From positions 1-53,059 of the forward strand of contig CALSUH010000003.1 of the NCBI GenBank assembly GCA_943789485.1: a stretch of DNA of 53,059 bases. The letters run 5' to 3'. How positions within the stretch are numbered: the first letter of the stretch is position 1; each line of letters opens with the position of its first letter. The notes below the pieces were generated by a model, which worked only from the letters and a program-made list of their open reading frames with translations, did no database searches and had not been told where the DNA came from. This DNA comes from an uncultured Pseudomonadales bacterium (GTDB lineage: Bacteria > Pseudomonadota > Gammaproteobacteria > Pseudomonadales > Pseudohongiellaceae). Of this stretch, positions 9,300-18,067 are shown piece after piece. The translations under genes and the position numbers were made by a program.

Positions 9300-9974
9300 A
9301 TGGAATTAGAAAATCTACTATCGTATCTATTTCGCTGGATTCACGTCTTTGCTGGCGTGATCTGGATCGGCATTTTATATTACTTCAATTTTGTGCAGAC
9401 TGAGTTCTTCAAGGAAACAGACGCTGCTACAAAATCTTCCGTTATCTCTAAACTCGTTCCGCGAGCTCTATGGTGGTTCCGATATGGCGCCCTCCTTACG
9501 TTCATATCCGGTTTAGCATTGGCAGGCTTCCTCGCCAGCGCGGTTAATTTCTACATCATGATTGGCATGCTAATGGGCACGCTAATGTTCCTCAATGTTT
9601 GGCTAATCATATGGCCAGCACAGAAAATCGTAATTGCCTCAACCGATGCCGTCATCGGCGGTGGCGAAGCTGACCCAGCAGCGGCAGGCGCACTGGCTAA
9701 AGCAGGCCTCGCTTCACGAACGAACACCCTCTTCTCTCTACCAATGTTGTTTTTCATGGGCGCATCGTCTCACTTAGGCGGAGCGGGACGACTACCCATA
9801 TCGATGGAAGATGGGGTCAGTAGTCTGGCACAGATTATCTGTATTATTATTATCCTCGGCTTACAGTTCAATGCCATAAAGGGAAAACAGGGGCCAATGA
9901 CAAGCATCGTTGGCGTAATACACTGCGGCATTGCGCTTGGCGCAGTTTTGCTACTTATCATGCAACTGCTTTAG
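9300..9974 (+). CDS. PuuD-like membrane protein (urate hydroxylase N-terminal domain), no cytochrome domain
   Basis: A 224-residue protein with about five to six membrane segments that matches the membrane domain of PuuD-type urate hydroxylases (PF06181 type): the start FRWIHVFAGVIWIGILYYFN carries the conserved His in the first segment, RALWWFRYGALLTFISGLAL follows, then FLNVWLIIWPAQKIV and LPMLFFMGASSHLGG with another conserved His. Full-length PuuD proteins carry a cytochrome c domain after the membrane part; here the protein stops after the last segment. A stand-alone role in urate oxidation or a different redox role is therefore open. Its start ATG follows TCTGGAGCC. No purine-degradation genes are adjacent. 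Confidence 0.75.
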   Translation: MELENLLSYLFRWIHVFAGVIWIGILYYFNFVQTEFFKETDAATKSSVISKLVPRALWWFRYGALLTFISGLALAGFLASAVNFYIMIGMLMGTLMFLNVWLIIWPAQKIVIASTDAVIGGGEADPAAAGALAKAGLASRTNTLFSLPMLFFMGASSHLGGAGRLPISMEDGVSSLAQIICIIIILGLQFNAIKGKQGPMTSIVGVIHCGIALGAVLLLIMQLL

Positions 9975-10195
9975 AAAAAGACAGGGAGCACGTATCGCAA
10001 ACTTTTTTAGTTTCGGTACGTGTAGCCCCTATTAATTAGCCCTCGAAAATCATCTCTGCCTCTTTCCCAGCTGCGTTTTCTGCTAGAATAATCCTCTCAC
10101 CGCACGGCTAGACAATTCCGTTAATACTGAAAGTAATTCAGCGAATGGACTAGTGTTTGCCTTGCATTTGTAACCCGCAATGACATGAGAAAATT

Positions 10196-10789
10196 ATGAA
10201 TCTAGAATTACCTGAGCTTCCTTTTGCAAAAGAAGCGTTAGAACCACATATGTCTGCCAACACCTTAGATTTTCACCACGGCAAACATCACAACGCTTAC
10301 GTAGTAAAAGGCAATGAATTACTGGCTGATGCGCAAATTCCTGCTGATAGCTTGGAAGAACTGGTAAAAGAAACTGCTAAAGCAGGCGGCCCCCTATTTA
10401 ACAACGTAGGTCAGCACTACAACCACAGCTTCTTCTGGAATAGCCTTAGCGCTTCCGGTGGTGGCGCTCCAATTGGAGCTATCGCCACGAAGATAGACGA
10501 AGCCTTCGGGAACTACGACAACTTCAAAGCAGAATTCGTAGCGGGCGGAATGGGCCAATTCGGCAGCGGCTGGGTATGGCTAGTAAGCGATGGCGGCAAA
10601 CTCAAAATAGCAAAGTCCGCCAACGCAGAAACCCCACTAACCGACGGCGCAACCCCGATCCTAGTCTGCGACGTATGGGAGCACGCCTACTATCTAGACT
10701 TCCAAAACCGCAGACCAGACTTCCTAGGCTCATTCCTAGACAACCTAGTAAACTGGGACTTCGCAAACGAGAACTTAGTTAACACTTAG
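10196..10789 (+). CDS. sodB: Superoxide dismutase, Fe type
   Basis: Converts superoxide to oxygen and peroxide in the cytoplasm. The 197-residue length is typical. Metal ligands: His27 in FHHGKHHNAYV, the His of NHSFFWNSL, and Asp and His of DVWEHAYYLDFQNRRPDFL. The Gln in NNVGQHYNH sits where E. coli FeSOD has Gln69, and GQFGSGWVWLV lacks the Mn-type Gln, so iron is the likely metal, though dual-metal use cannot be excluded. Monocistronic: a strong terminator follows at 10813-10844. Codon use is highly biased and regular, consistent with high expression. Confidence 0.95.
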   Translation: MNLELPELPFAKEALEPHMSANTLDFHHGKHHNAYVVKGNELLADAQIPADSLEELVKETAKAGGPLFNNVGQHYNHSFFWNSLSASGGGAPIGAIATKIDEAFGNYDNFKAEFVAGGMGQFGSGWVWLVSDGGKLKIAKSANAETPLTDGATPILVCDVWEHAYYLDFQNRRPDFLGSFLDNLVNWDFANENLVNT

Positions 10790-10812
10790 TAACTATTAAC
10801 AAGCGGACAAAG

Positions 10813-10844
10813 AAAAAGGCAATACCTTTCAGTATTGCCTTTTT
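10813..10844. terminator. Bidirectional intrinsic terminator between sodB and groEL
   Basis: Perfect 13-bp inverted repeat AAAAAGGCAATAC / GTATTGCCTTTTT with a six-base loop (CTTTCA), followed by a T run on both strands. It can end sodB transcription on the plus strand and groESL transcription on the minus strand. Confidence 0.9.
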
Positions 10845-10875
10845 TTATGATCGAAGTTCCGATCAACCAGTCTTC

Positions 10876-11018
10876 AAAATCGGTCTCTAGGGTGAGGATT
10901 GAACCTTCGTGGCAGGCGTGTTGTGGACCCGAAGCACAGTGTAGTAATTCTACATCAGCATCGGAAGCCCTAAGCCAACGCCGCTAGGGAGATTCAAGAC
11001 CGCCCCAGAGGCCGATTT

Positions 11019-11019
<1 letters not shown>
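10876..11019. other. 144-nt rod-like imperfect palindrome in the groEL 3' region
   Basis: Outer arms AAAATCGGTCTCT (10876-10888) and AGAGGCCGATTTT (11007-11019) pair over 13 bp with one G-U. Further in, TTGAA/TTCAA (10899-10903/10993-10997), GGCG/CGCC (10915-10918/10979-10982), CCGA/TCGG (10929-10932/10961-10964) and the apical TGTAG/CTACA (10940-10944/10950-10954, loop TAATT) can stack into one long hairpin. The outer arm includes the last two bases of the groEL stop codon. The element lies before the shared terminator on the groEL transcript, so it would be a 3'-UTR structure or a small RNA; an ERIC-like mobile palindrome is the alternative. I do not recognise the family. Confidence 0.6.
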
Positions 11020-12686
<1,667 letters not shown>

Positions 12687-12718
12687 CTAAATGATTGTTG
12701 GAGTCGAAAATCGAAGCT

Positions 12719-13024
12719 CTACTTCTTCTTTTTCGTCTTTTCGATAACGCCAAATATTTCGCTTTCATTCAAAATCAATAACTCTTCGTCACCAATTTTT
12801 ACTGTGTTGCTGGAATACTTTCCAAAAACCACTGTATCACCAACGTTTAAGTCCACAGGCTGAGTATCGCCATTTTCCTGACGCTTGCCAGGACCAACAG
12901 CTACAACTTCACCTTGCGCGGGCTTTTCGGTTGCTGAACCCGGAAGCACTATGCCTCCTGCGCTGGTTGACTCTTCTTCCATGCGTCGAACAACAACGCG
13001 ATCTTGTAAAGGCCGGATATTCAT
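12719..13024 (-). CDS. groES: Co-chaperonin GroES
   Basis: The 101-residue lid of the GroEL chamber. [17 protein letters not shown] at the N-terminus, the mobile loop [14 protein letters not shown] and [20 protein letters not shown] are standard. The C-terminus is slightly extended and Lys-rich (VIEKTKKKK). The start ATG follows GGGAGAGAT, which directly abuts a small hairpin in the leader. First gene of groESL; a sigma-32 type promoter lies about 150 bases upstream. Confidence 0.98.
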   Translation of the reverse strand: MNIRPLQDRVVVRRMEEESTSAGGIVLPGSATEKPAQGEVVAVGPGKRQENGDTQPVDLNVGDTVVFGKYSSNTVKIGDEELLILNESEIFGVIEKTKKKK

Positions 13025-13038
13025 TATGTATCTCTCCC

Positions 13039-13101
13039 AAATCGAACGATTTGATTAACAGTACTGAAAACAATTACTTCTGCCCCGGTGGCAGAGGTAA
13101 T
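13039..13101 (-). promoter_or_regulatory. Two hairpins in the groESL 5' leader
   Basis: On the minus-strand transcript a strong hairpin pairs ATTACCTCTGCC with GGCAGAAGTAAT (13073-13101, 12 pairs with one G-U, 5-base loop). Closer to the gene a short stem CAAATCG/CGATTTG (13039-13054) sits directly before the GGGAGAG ribosome site. They could modulate translation or stability of the heat-shock mRNA. Pairing is seen; the role is inference. Confidence 0.5.
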
Positions 13102-13173
13102 CACCCTCAAATTACCAATCTGTAGCGTAGGCTGCTATTTCAGGCCTCCCACGCAAATTAGATGATGAACCCT

Positions 13174-13203
13174 AAATGGGGTTAGTCGCAGGAAATTCAA
13201 TGC
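13174..13203 (-). promoter_or_regulatory. Sigma-32 (heat-shock) type promoter of groESL
   Basis: On the minus strand GCATTGAAT is the -35 element (13195-13203) and CCCCATTT the -10 element (13174-13181), with a 13-base spacer. This matches the RpoH consensus (CTTGAA, 13-15 bases, CCCCATNT) closely. It would give a leader of roughly 140 bases before groES. Confidence 0.8.
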
Positions 13204-13266
13204 TTTTGAGCCATTTACCGAGGCTTTTTTCATGCTAGTAAAAGACAGCATTGTATCTATTTGTTT

Positions 13267-13794
13267 TTATTGATCTTTTTTCCCGGGATCATCGCTGAAA
13301 TTTTGCTCATTTTCAGGCAGAAAGGCTGACTCTTCGTGGTAATCGCCCTCGTAGACATTCGCGCCGTCTTGGCGCTCTTGCCGGCCGCCTCTACTGCGCC
13401 ATTGGCCGAAGCTAGCCCCGGCGGCGCCCCCTCCCATAGCCTTGACCATGCCCGATCTAACCACGGAACGCGCTATCGGCCTGCGTAGCGGGCCAGTTAG
13501 CAAGACAAAGCCAATCGTATCGGTGATAAATCCGGGCGTTAAGAGTAGCGCGCCTGCTGCCGCGAGAAGCATTCCTTCGACTATTTCCTGTGCTGGTATT
13601 TGCCCAGATTGTAGCTTCTGGTTCGCCCGGGTTAGTGTTGCGAACCCTTGCCGCTTCAGAATTTGCACCCCGATGACTGCGGTTGCTACCACCATCCCAA
13701 GCGTTGTCAGGGAACCGATGCGCTCGCTAACCTCAACTAGCAGCAACATCTCACCGAGGGGCACTGCGATAAAAAAAATGAAAAGAAAACGCAC
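13267..13794 (-). CDS. fxsA: FxsA-family membrane protein
   Basis: A 175-residue cytoplasmic-membrane protein. FLFIFFIAVPLGEMLLLVEV, GSLTTLGMVVATAVIGVQIL, LLAAAGALLLTPGFITDTIG and GFVLLTGPLRRPIAR match the FxsA family; E. coli FxsA overproduction relieves F-plasmid exclusion of phage T7, and its normal role is unclear. A polar Gly/Arg-rich and acidic tail follows the membrane part. The start is GTG at 13792-13794 preceded by GAGG. The gene lies just upstream of groESL on the same strand, a common neighbourhood for it, but groESL has its own heat-shock promoter. Confidence 0.88.
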   Translation of the reverse strand: MRFLFIFFIAVPLGEMLLLVEVSERIGSLTTLGMVVATAVIGVQILKRQGFATLTRANQKLQSGQIPAQEIVEGMLLAAAGALLLTPGFITDTIGFVLLTGPLRRPIARSVVRSGMVKAMGGGAAGASFGQWRSRGGRQERQDGANVYEGDYHEESAFLPENEQNFSDDPGKKDQ

Positions 13795-13861
13795 GGCTAA
13801 CCTCGGTTAAATTTATAATGGCGCTACTTTAACACGATAGCGTATACGCCAACTATTGGTT

Positions 13862-14188
13862 ATGGACGACTCACCACTTAACAACAAAGAGAAAATCTGG
13901 CAAATCGTCTACCAGATTCCCCAGGGACAAGTCTCTAGCTACGGGCAGGTTGCGAGATTGGCCGGCCTGCCCGGATATGCGAGATACGTAGGCCATGTAC
14001 TGAAAAACCTTCCCGCCAGAACCAAACTGCCTTGGCACCGAGTAACGAACTCTAAGGGGAAACTCTCTTTCCCCACCGGCAGCCGGGAATATCAAGCACA
14101 AAAAAGCAGGCTAGAGGCTGAAGGCGTAGTGTTTGTAAACGGAAAGTTTTCGTTGAAGAAATTTGGCTGGAATCAGGAGATCGACTGA
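13862..14188 (+). CDS. Alkyltransferase-like (Atl/YbaZ) DNA-damage recognition protein
   Basis: Homologue of O6-alkylguanine transferases in which the acceptor Cys is replaced: the active-site motif is PWHRV rather than PCHRV. Such proteins bind O6-alkylguanine and direct it to nucleotide excision repair without removing the alkyl group. The helix-turn-helix part (IPQGQVSSYGQVARLAGLPG) and the Arg finger region (ARYVGHVLKNLP) are intact. I start at the ATG at 13862 (MDDSPLNNKEK); an in-frame TTG lies two codons upstream. About 108 residues, a normal length. Its 3' end overlaps the convergent ampG gene by 16 bases. Confidence 0.9.
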   Translation: MDDSPLNNKEKIWQIVYQIPQGQVSSYGQVARLAGLPGYARYVGHVLKNLPARTKLPWHRVTNSKGKLSFPTGSREYQAQKSRLEAEGVVFVNGKFSLKKFGWNQEID

Positions 14189-15531
14189 GCGGTTAACTCT
14201 GGCACATAGGATTTCATCAATTTCCCCACCCAAAGTAATAGGCAAAGCCCTGGAATTACCATCAGGCTGGTCAACACGAAGAAAAAGGCCCAATCACCAT
14301 CCAGAAAATCGACCAATACTCCACTGCTTGCGGCTAATGTAGTCCTACCAAGATTTGATATAGAAACCATCAAAGCGTATTGCGTTCCCGTGTAGGTGCG
14401 ACTAGTAAAATAGGACACAAAAGAAACGAAGGCCACAGTTGAAAAAGCAACGAAAAAATTATCGATCACTAAGGTTAGCATCAGTAAATTTATACTGGGC
14501 CCAACTACAGCAATCAGTGCATACAATAGGTTTGCAGCAGCCATGGCCACTCCAGCAACAAACAATCCCCTAATAACACCGAATCGAGTATTGACCGTCG
14601 CTGCCACAATCGAGAACGCTGCGGTCACCAATCCACCAAAGAATTTCTGATAGAAGCTAATCTGATCTGTAGTGAAGCCAACCTCAACATAAAAAATCAG
14701 AGACATGCGGCCCAACATAGCTTCGCCCAGTTTGAATACCAGTAAAAATATCAACACAGCGAAAGCCAAGCGAAATCCGCAGCGGTCAAAAAACTCCTTA
14801 AAGGGTCTTACGAAGTATTCTGCCATCCAGTTTGCGGCAGATTTTTTAGATTTGTTATCAGTCTCCGGAATCAGGTCAGCATCCTCAATTACTGGCTCCG
14901 GCACTGTAACTACGAATACAAAGATGAATAGGTAGATCAATATTAAGTAGCGATAAACAGTGGGCCAATCGAGCCCAATCGTTTCACCGCCTAGCGCCAA
15001 TGCCAAAGCCCCACCGATAAATCCATAGCCAGCCCACCACCCGCTAGTAGCCATCGCAGCAGCGTAAGGCATCTTCGCGTCCATCTCCTCACGGGAAAAA
15101 ATAGTAATACGATAAGCATCGACGGCGATGTCTAGTGTCGCACCGAACGCTGCGATAGCGACGGCAATGACCGTCACATACAGTAAATTCTCTCTAGGGT
15201 CTCCCAGGCTAATTGCAAACAGCAAAACCGCAATAGCCATCTGACACATCAGAATCCAGGAGCGCCGCTGACCAAACAGTCGATACAGAATCGGCAGCTT
15301 TATCCTGTCAACAAACGGAGCCCACATCCAATTGATGGCATAAACGGTCCCTACTGCTCCGATAAAGCCAATAGTGGAGCGGGAAAACCCGGTTTCCTGC
15401 AACCACAGCGTCAGAACAGAGCCGGTTAGTACGTAGGGAAAGCCGCTACAAAACCCAAACAGCAAAATCGTCAGGAAGCGCCTGTCTCTTAGCGCTCGAA
15501 TTGAATCTGCGAATGAAAGTTGCTGTGACAA
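14173..15531 (-). CDS. ampG: Muropeptide transporter AmpG (MFS)
   Basis: A 452-residue inner-membrane carrier of the major facilitator superfamily with 12 or more membrane segments. RRFLTILLFGFCSGFPYVLT, LTLWLQETGFSRSTIGFIG, NWMWAPFVDRIKLP and GATLDIAVDAYRI are typical of AmpG, which imports GlcNAc-anhydroMurNAc peptides from the periplasm for wall recycling. It supplies substrate for AmpD (at 23.7 kb) and, in species with AmpR/AmpC, affects beta-lactamase induction; neither ampR nor ampC is in this window. It is followed by a 16-base convergent overlap with atl and is 51 bases downstream of yajQ. Confidence 0.92.
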   Translation of the reverse strand: MSQQLSFADSIRALRDRRFLTILLFGFCSGFPYVLTGSVLTLWLQETGFSRSTIGFIGAVGTVYAINWMWAPFVDRIKLPILYRLFGQRRSWILMCQMAIAVLLFAISLGDPRENLLYVTVIAVAIAAFGATLDIAVDAYRITIFSREEMDAKMPYAAAMATSGWWAGYGFIGGALALALGGETIGLDWPTVYRYLILIYLFIFVFVVTVPEPVIEDADLIPETDNKSKKSAANWMAEYFVRPFKEFFDRCGFRLAFAVLIFLLVFKLGEAMLGRMSLIFYVEVGFTTDQISFYQKFFGGLVTAAFSIVAATVNTRFGVIRGLFVAGVAMAAANLLYALIAVVGPSINLLMLTLVIDNFFVAFSTVAFVSFVSYFTSRTYTGTQYALMVSISNLGRTTLAASSGVLVDFLDGDWAFFFVLTSLMVIPGLCLLLWVGKLMKSYVPELTAQSIS

Positions 15532-15582
15532 ATGAAATCCCTAGATCGCCCTAAGGCGCAAGACAAAGCGAAGCAAGCGTGC

Positions 15583-16068
15583 CTAATCGCGAAAATTATC
15601 GTACTGCAAAGGAACGCCAAAACCACCATCTTTGAGCAAGGCCATTACCTGCTGAAGGTCGTCGCGCTTCTTGCCCGTTACTCGTAACTTCTCACCTTGG
15701 ATCGCAGTTTGCACTTTGAGCTTAGCCTCTTTCACAGCCTTCACGATCTTGCGTGCTATGTCTGCCTCTATACCCTGATTCACAGCAACGATCATACTTG
15801 CCTTCTGACCCACCAATTGCACATCACCTTCTTTAAGGCTCTTAATATCAATACCGCGCTTTATCATTTTCGAGCGCAATATCTCCATCATTTGCTGAAT
15901 CTGAAAATCTACCTCTGCACTAATATTTATATCTGAATCATTATTCAACTCGTACGAGGCATCTATTCCCTTGAAATCGAAACGCGTTCCCACCTCTCGA
16001 TTGGACTGATCTAAGGCATTACTCAATTCATGCATATCAACTTCTGAAACTATATCGAACGAAGGCAT
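15583..16068 (-). CDS. yajQ: YajQ-family nucleotide-binding protein
   Basis: A 161-residue cytoplasmic protein: MPSFDIVSEVDMHELSNALD at the start, REVGTRFDFKG, GDVQLVGQKASMIVAV and the ending KDGGFGVPLQYDNFRD are near-invariant in the family. Two ferredoxin-like domains bind nucleotides; Xanthomonas and Pseudomonas members bind cyclic-di-GMP and act on transcription. Nothing in this window identifies its partner here. It lies upstream of ampG on the same strand. Confidence 0.95.
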   Translation of the reverse strand: MPSFDIVSEVDMHELSNALDQSNREVGTRFDFKGIDASYELNNDSDINISAEVDFQIQQMMEILRSKMIKRGIDIKSLKEGDVQLVGQKASMIVAVNQGIEADIARKIVKAVKEAKLKVQTAIQGEKLRVTGKKRDDLQQVMALLKDGGFGVPLQYDNFRD

Positions 16069-16290
16069 CGCTAACTCAGCTCCTATCTACCGGCAGACAA
16101 AATCGACCTGCATTGTATTTGTTAAATGGCACCAGCCTAGAACCTTAGGCTCTGGCGAATAAGCAGTTTATCATTAATAGTGAATGCAACACATTAAATG
16201 ATAAGATCGACCAAGCCGCGATAATGCTGAATTTTCGAAGCTAATTCACCAATACAGCACGCACATCCACTGAATTTTAGGAAACCACTT

Positions 16291-17271
16291 TTGACCGCTC
16301 AAAAGCAGATACTACTGCTGTCATCGCTAATAGTTTTCTCCGTGGCTAGCATCCTTTTCTCACTACTTAGTGGTAGCGTCGATATATCAGCAACTCAGTT
16401 GGCGAAAGGTATCTTCTCGACAGAACCCAGCCTCAACGCTCAGGTACTGCAAGAGATTCGCATACCCCGAACGCTGGCCGCTTTCGTTACCGGCGGCTTG
16501 CTAGCGCTTTCCGGGGCGATCATGCAAGTGCTGCTACGCAACCCTCTCGCCGACCCCTATATCTTAGGCATTTCTGGTGGCGCCGCAGTCGGAGCACTTT
16601 CCGCCATACTCGTTGGAGCGACAGGATTTTGGTTATCAAACGCCGCCTTCGTTGGCGCGCTGTCCTCCATCTTCTTAGTTTTTGGCATTGCCAATAAATT
16701 TGGCACCTGGTCTGTGACGAGATTGCTACTCACCGGCGTAGTAGTTTCTGCAGGCTGGGGTGCCGTAATCAATATTCTGCTCACCACGAGTTCCACCAAC
16801 AATGTGCAAAGCATGTTGTTTTGGCTGATGGGGGACCTAAGCCAGAGTAGAGTCAATCCTGCGCATTACCTGTTATTGCTTGGAGGCCTTGTGGGCGGCA
16901 TTTTCATAAGTCGCTCATTGAATGTACTGATAAGAGGTGAGTTACTGGCCGTGAGCTTGGGAGTCAATGTAAATTCACTGCGGCTCTTGTTATTTTTTTC
17001 CGCATCAGTGTTTACAGCAACTGCTGTAACGGTGGCGGGGTCTGTCGGATTTGTTGGCCTTATAATTCCGCACATACTGCGACTGCTGGGCGCACGAGAC
17101 CATCGCATATTGATACCCTCCTGTATCTTGCTTGGGGGAAGTTTTCTCGTTCTGGCTGATAGCCTGGCGCGAACGCTCATCGCCCCACAGCAGCTTCCCG
17201 TTGGCGTGGTTACCGCCGTCATCGGCGTACCTGTCTTTATCCTGATTCTACGATCCACTATTCGGAAATAG
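16291..17271 (+). CDS. FecCD/BtuC-type ABC importer permease
   Basis: A 326-residue permease of the iron-chelate/cobalamin importer class with about nine to ten membrane segments. LQEIRIPRTLAAFVTGGLLA, LSGAIMQVLLRNPLADPYIL, GISGGAAVGAL and GSVGFVGLIIPHILRLLG (coupling-helix region) are diagnostic. The start is TTG at 16291, behind TAGGAAACC; no better ATG is present. The ATPase gene starts one base after its stop, so they form one operon. No substrate-binding protein or TonB receptor is adjacent, so cobalamin versus siderophore or heme cannot be decided. No B12 riboswitch motif was seen upstream. Confidence 0.9.
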   Translation: MTAQKQILLLSSLIVFSVASILFSLLSGSVDISATQLAKGIFSTEPSLNAQVLQEIRIPRTLAAFVTGGLLALSGAIMQVLLRNPLADPYILGISGGAAVGALSAILVGATGFWLSNAAFVGALSSIFLVFGIANKFGTWSVTRLLLTGVVVSAGWGAVINILLTTSSTNNVQSMLFWLMGDLSQSRVNPAHYLLLLGGLVGGIFISRSLNVLIRGELLAVSLGVNVNSLRLLLFFSASVFTATAVTVAGSVGFVGLIIPHILRLLGARDHRILIPSCILLGGSFLVLADSLARTLIAPQQLPVGVVTAVIGVPVFILILRSTIRK

Positions 17272-17272
17272 C

Positions 17273-18040
17273 ATGGCGAATCTGAAAATCCAATCTCTAA
17301 GCCTTCAGATTGAGCGCAAAATCCTTTGCCGCGATCTGAATGTTCAAATTAGGGAGAATGAACGCTGGGGATTGCTAGGGAAAAATGGAGCTGGTAAAAC
17401 CACTTTATTGCATGCCCTAATAGGACAGCGGCGCGCAAATCAGGGCAGCATTCATTTAGATGGCGTCAGTGTTTATGATCTCAAGCAGAGGGAACTCGCG
17501 AGCAAGGTTGGCATACTTTTTCAGCAGGGAATCGAAGCACTGCCGGCAACAGTTTTCGAAACGGTAATTCTCGGGCGCCACCCGCACACTCAGTCTCTTC
17601 TGTGGGACGACCCGAAAGACATTCAAATCGCAGAAAATGCCTTAGCCGCCTTCGACTTAGATCAATTAAAAGAACGCGCAGTAGATACACTGTCTGGAGG
17701 TGAACTACAGCGACTAGCTCTCGCCATGTTACTAGCTCAGACTCCGCAGCTTTTCTTACTAGACGAACCCAGCAATCATTTGGATGTCGCTTTCCAGGTG
17801 AAACTACTGACAGTACTCACCAATAAAGTTGCCGACACCTCAGCCAGCATGATCATGGCTACTCACGACATCAATCTTGCGTTCAGGTTTTGCGAGAACA
17901 TAATCTTATTGCTGGAGGATGGAGAGTCACTCGCCGGGAAAAGTGTCGATGTGCTTACCGAAGAGAACTTGAGCCAAGCCTACGGCTGCCATATCCGGTC
18001 TGTTAACAGCGGTGAACGTCGACTTTTCTATCCAGCATGA
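17273..18040 (+). CDS. ABC importer ATPase (FecE/BtuD/HmuV class)
   Basis: A 255-residue nucleotide-binding subunit that powers the adjacent permease. Walker A GKNGAGKTT (about 37-45), Q-loop FQQG, signature LSGGELQRLALAMLLAQ, Walker B LFLLDEPSNHLD and the H-loop ATHD are all intact. The order and the one-base gap to the permease gene indicate translational coupling. The operon is convergent with aceF, whose stop is 28 bases away, with no obvious terminator between. Substrate not decided by sequence. Confidence 0.93.
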   Translation: MANLKIQSLSLQIERKILCRDLNVQIRENERWGLLGKNGAGKTTLLHALIGQRRANQGSIHLDGVSVYDLKQRELASKVGILFQQGIEALPATVFETVILGRHPHTQSLLWDDPKDIQIAENALAAFDLDQLKERAVDTLSGGELQRLALAMLLAQTPQLFLLDEPSNHLDVAFQVKLLTVLTNKVADTSASMIMATHDINLAFRFCENIILLLEDGESLAGKSVDVLTEENLSQAYGCHIRSVNSGERRLFYPA

Positions 18041-18067
18041 TTGTATCAGACTATTCTAACGGCCCAT

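Noticed and set aside
16069..16290. Cobalamin riboswitch before the BtuC-like permease
   Set aside because: No B12-box sequence or matching structure; only a short hairpin around 16135-16155.
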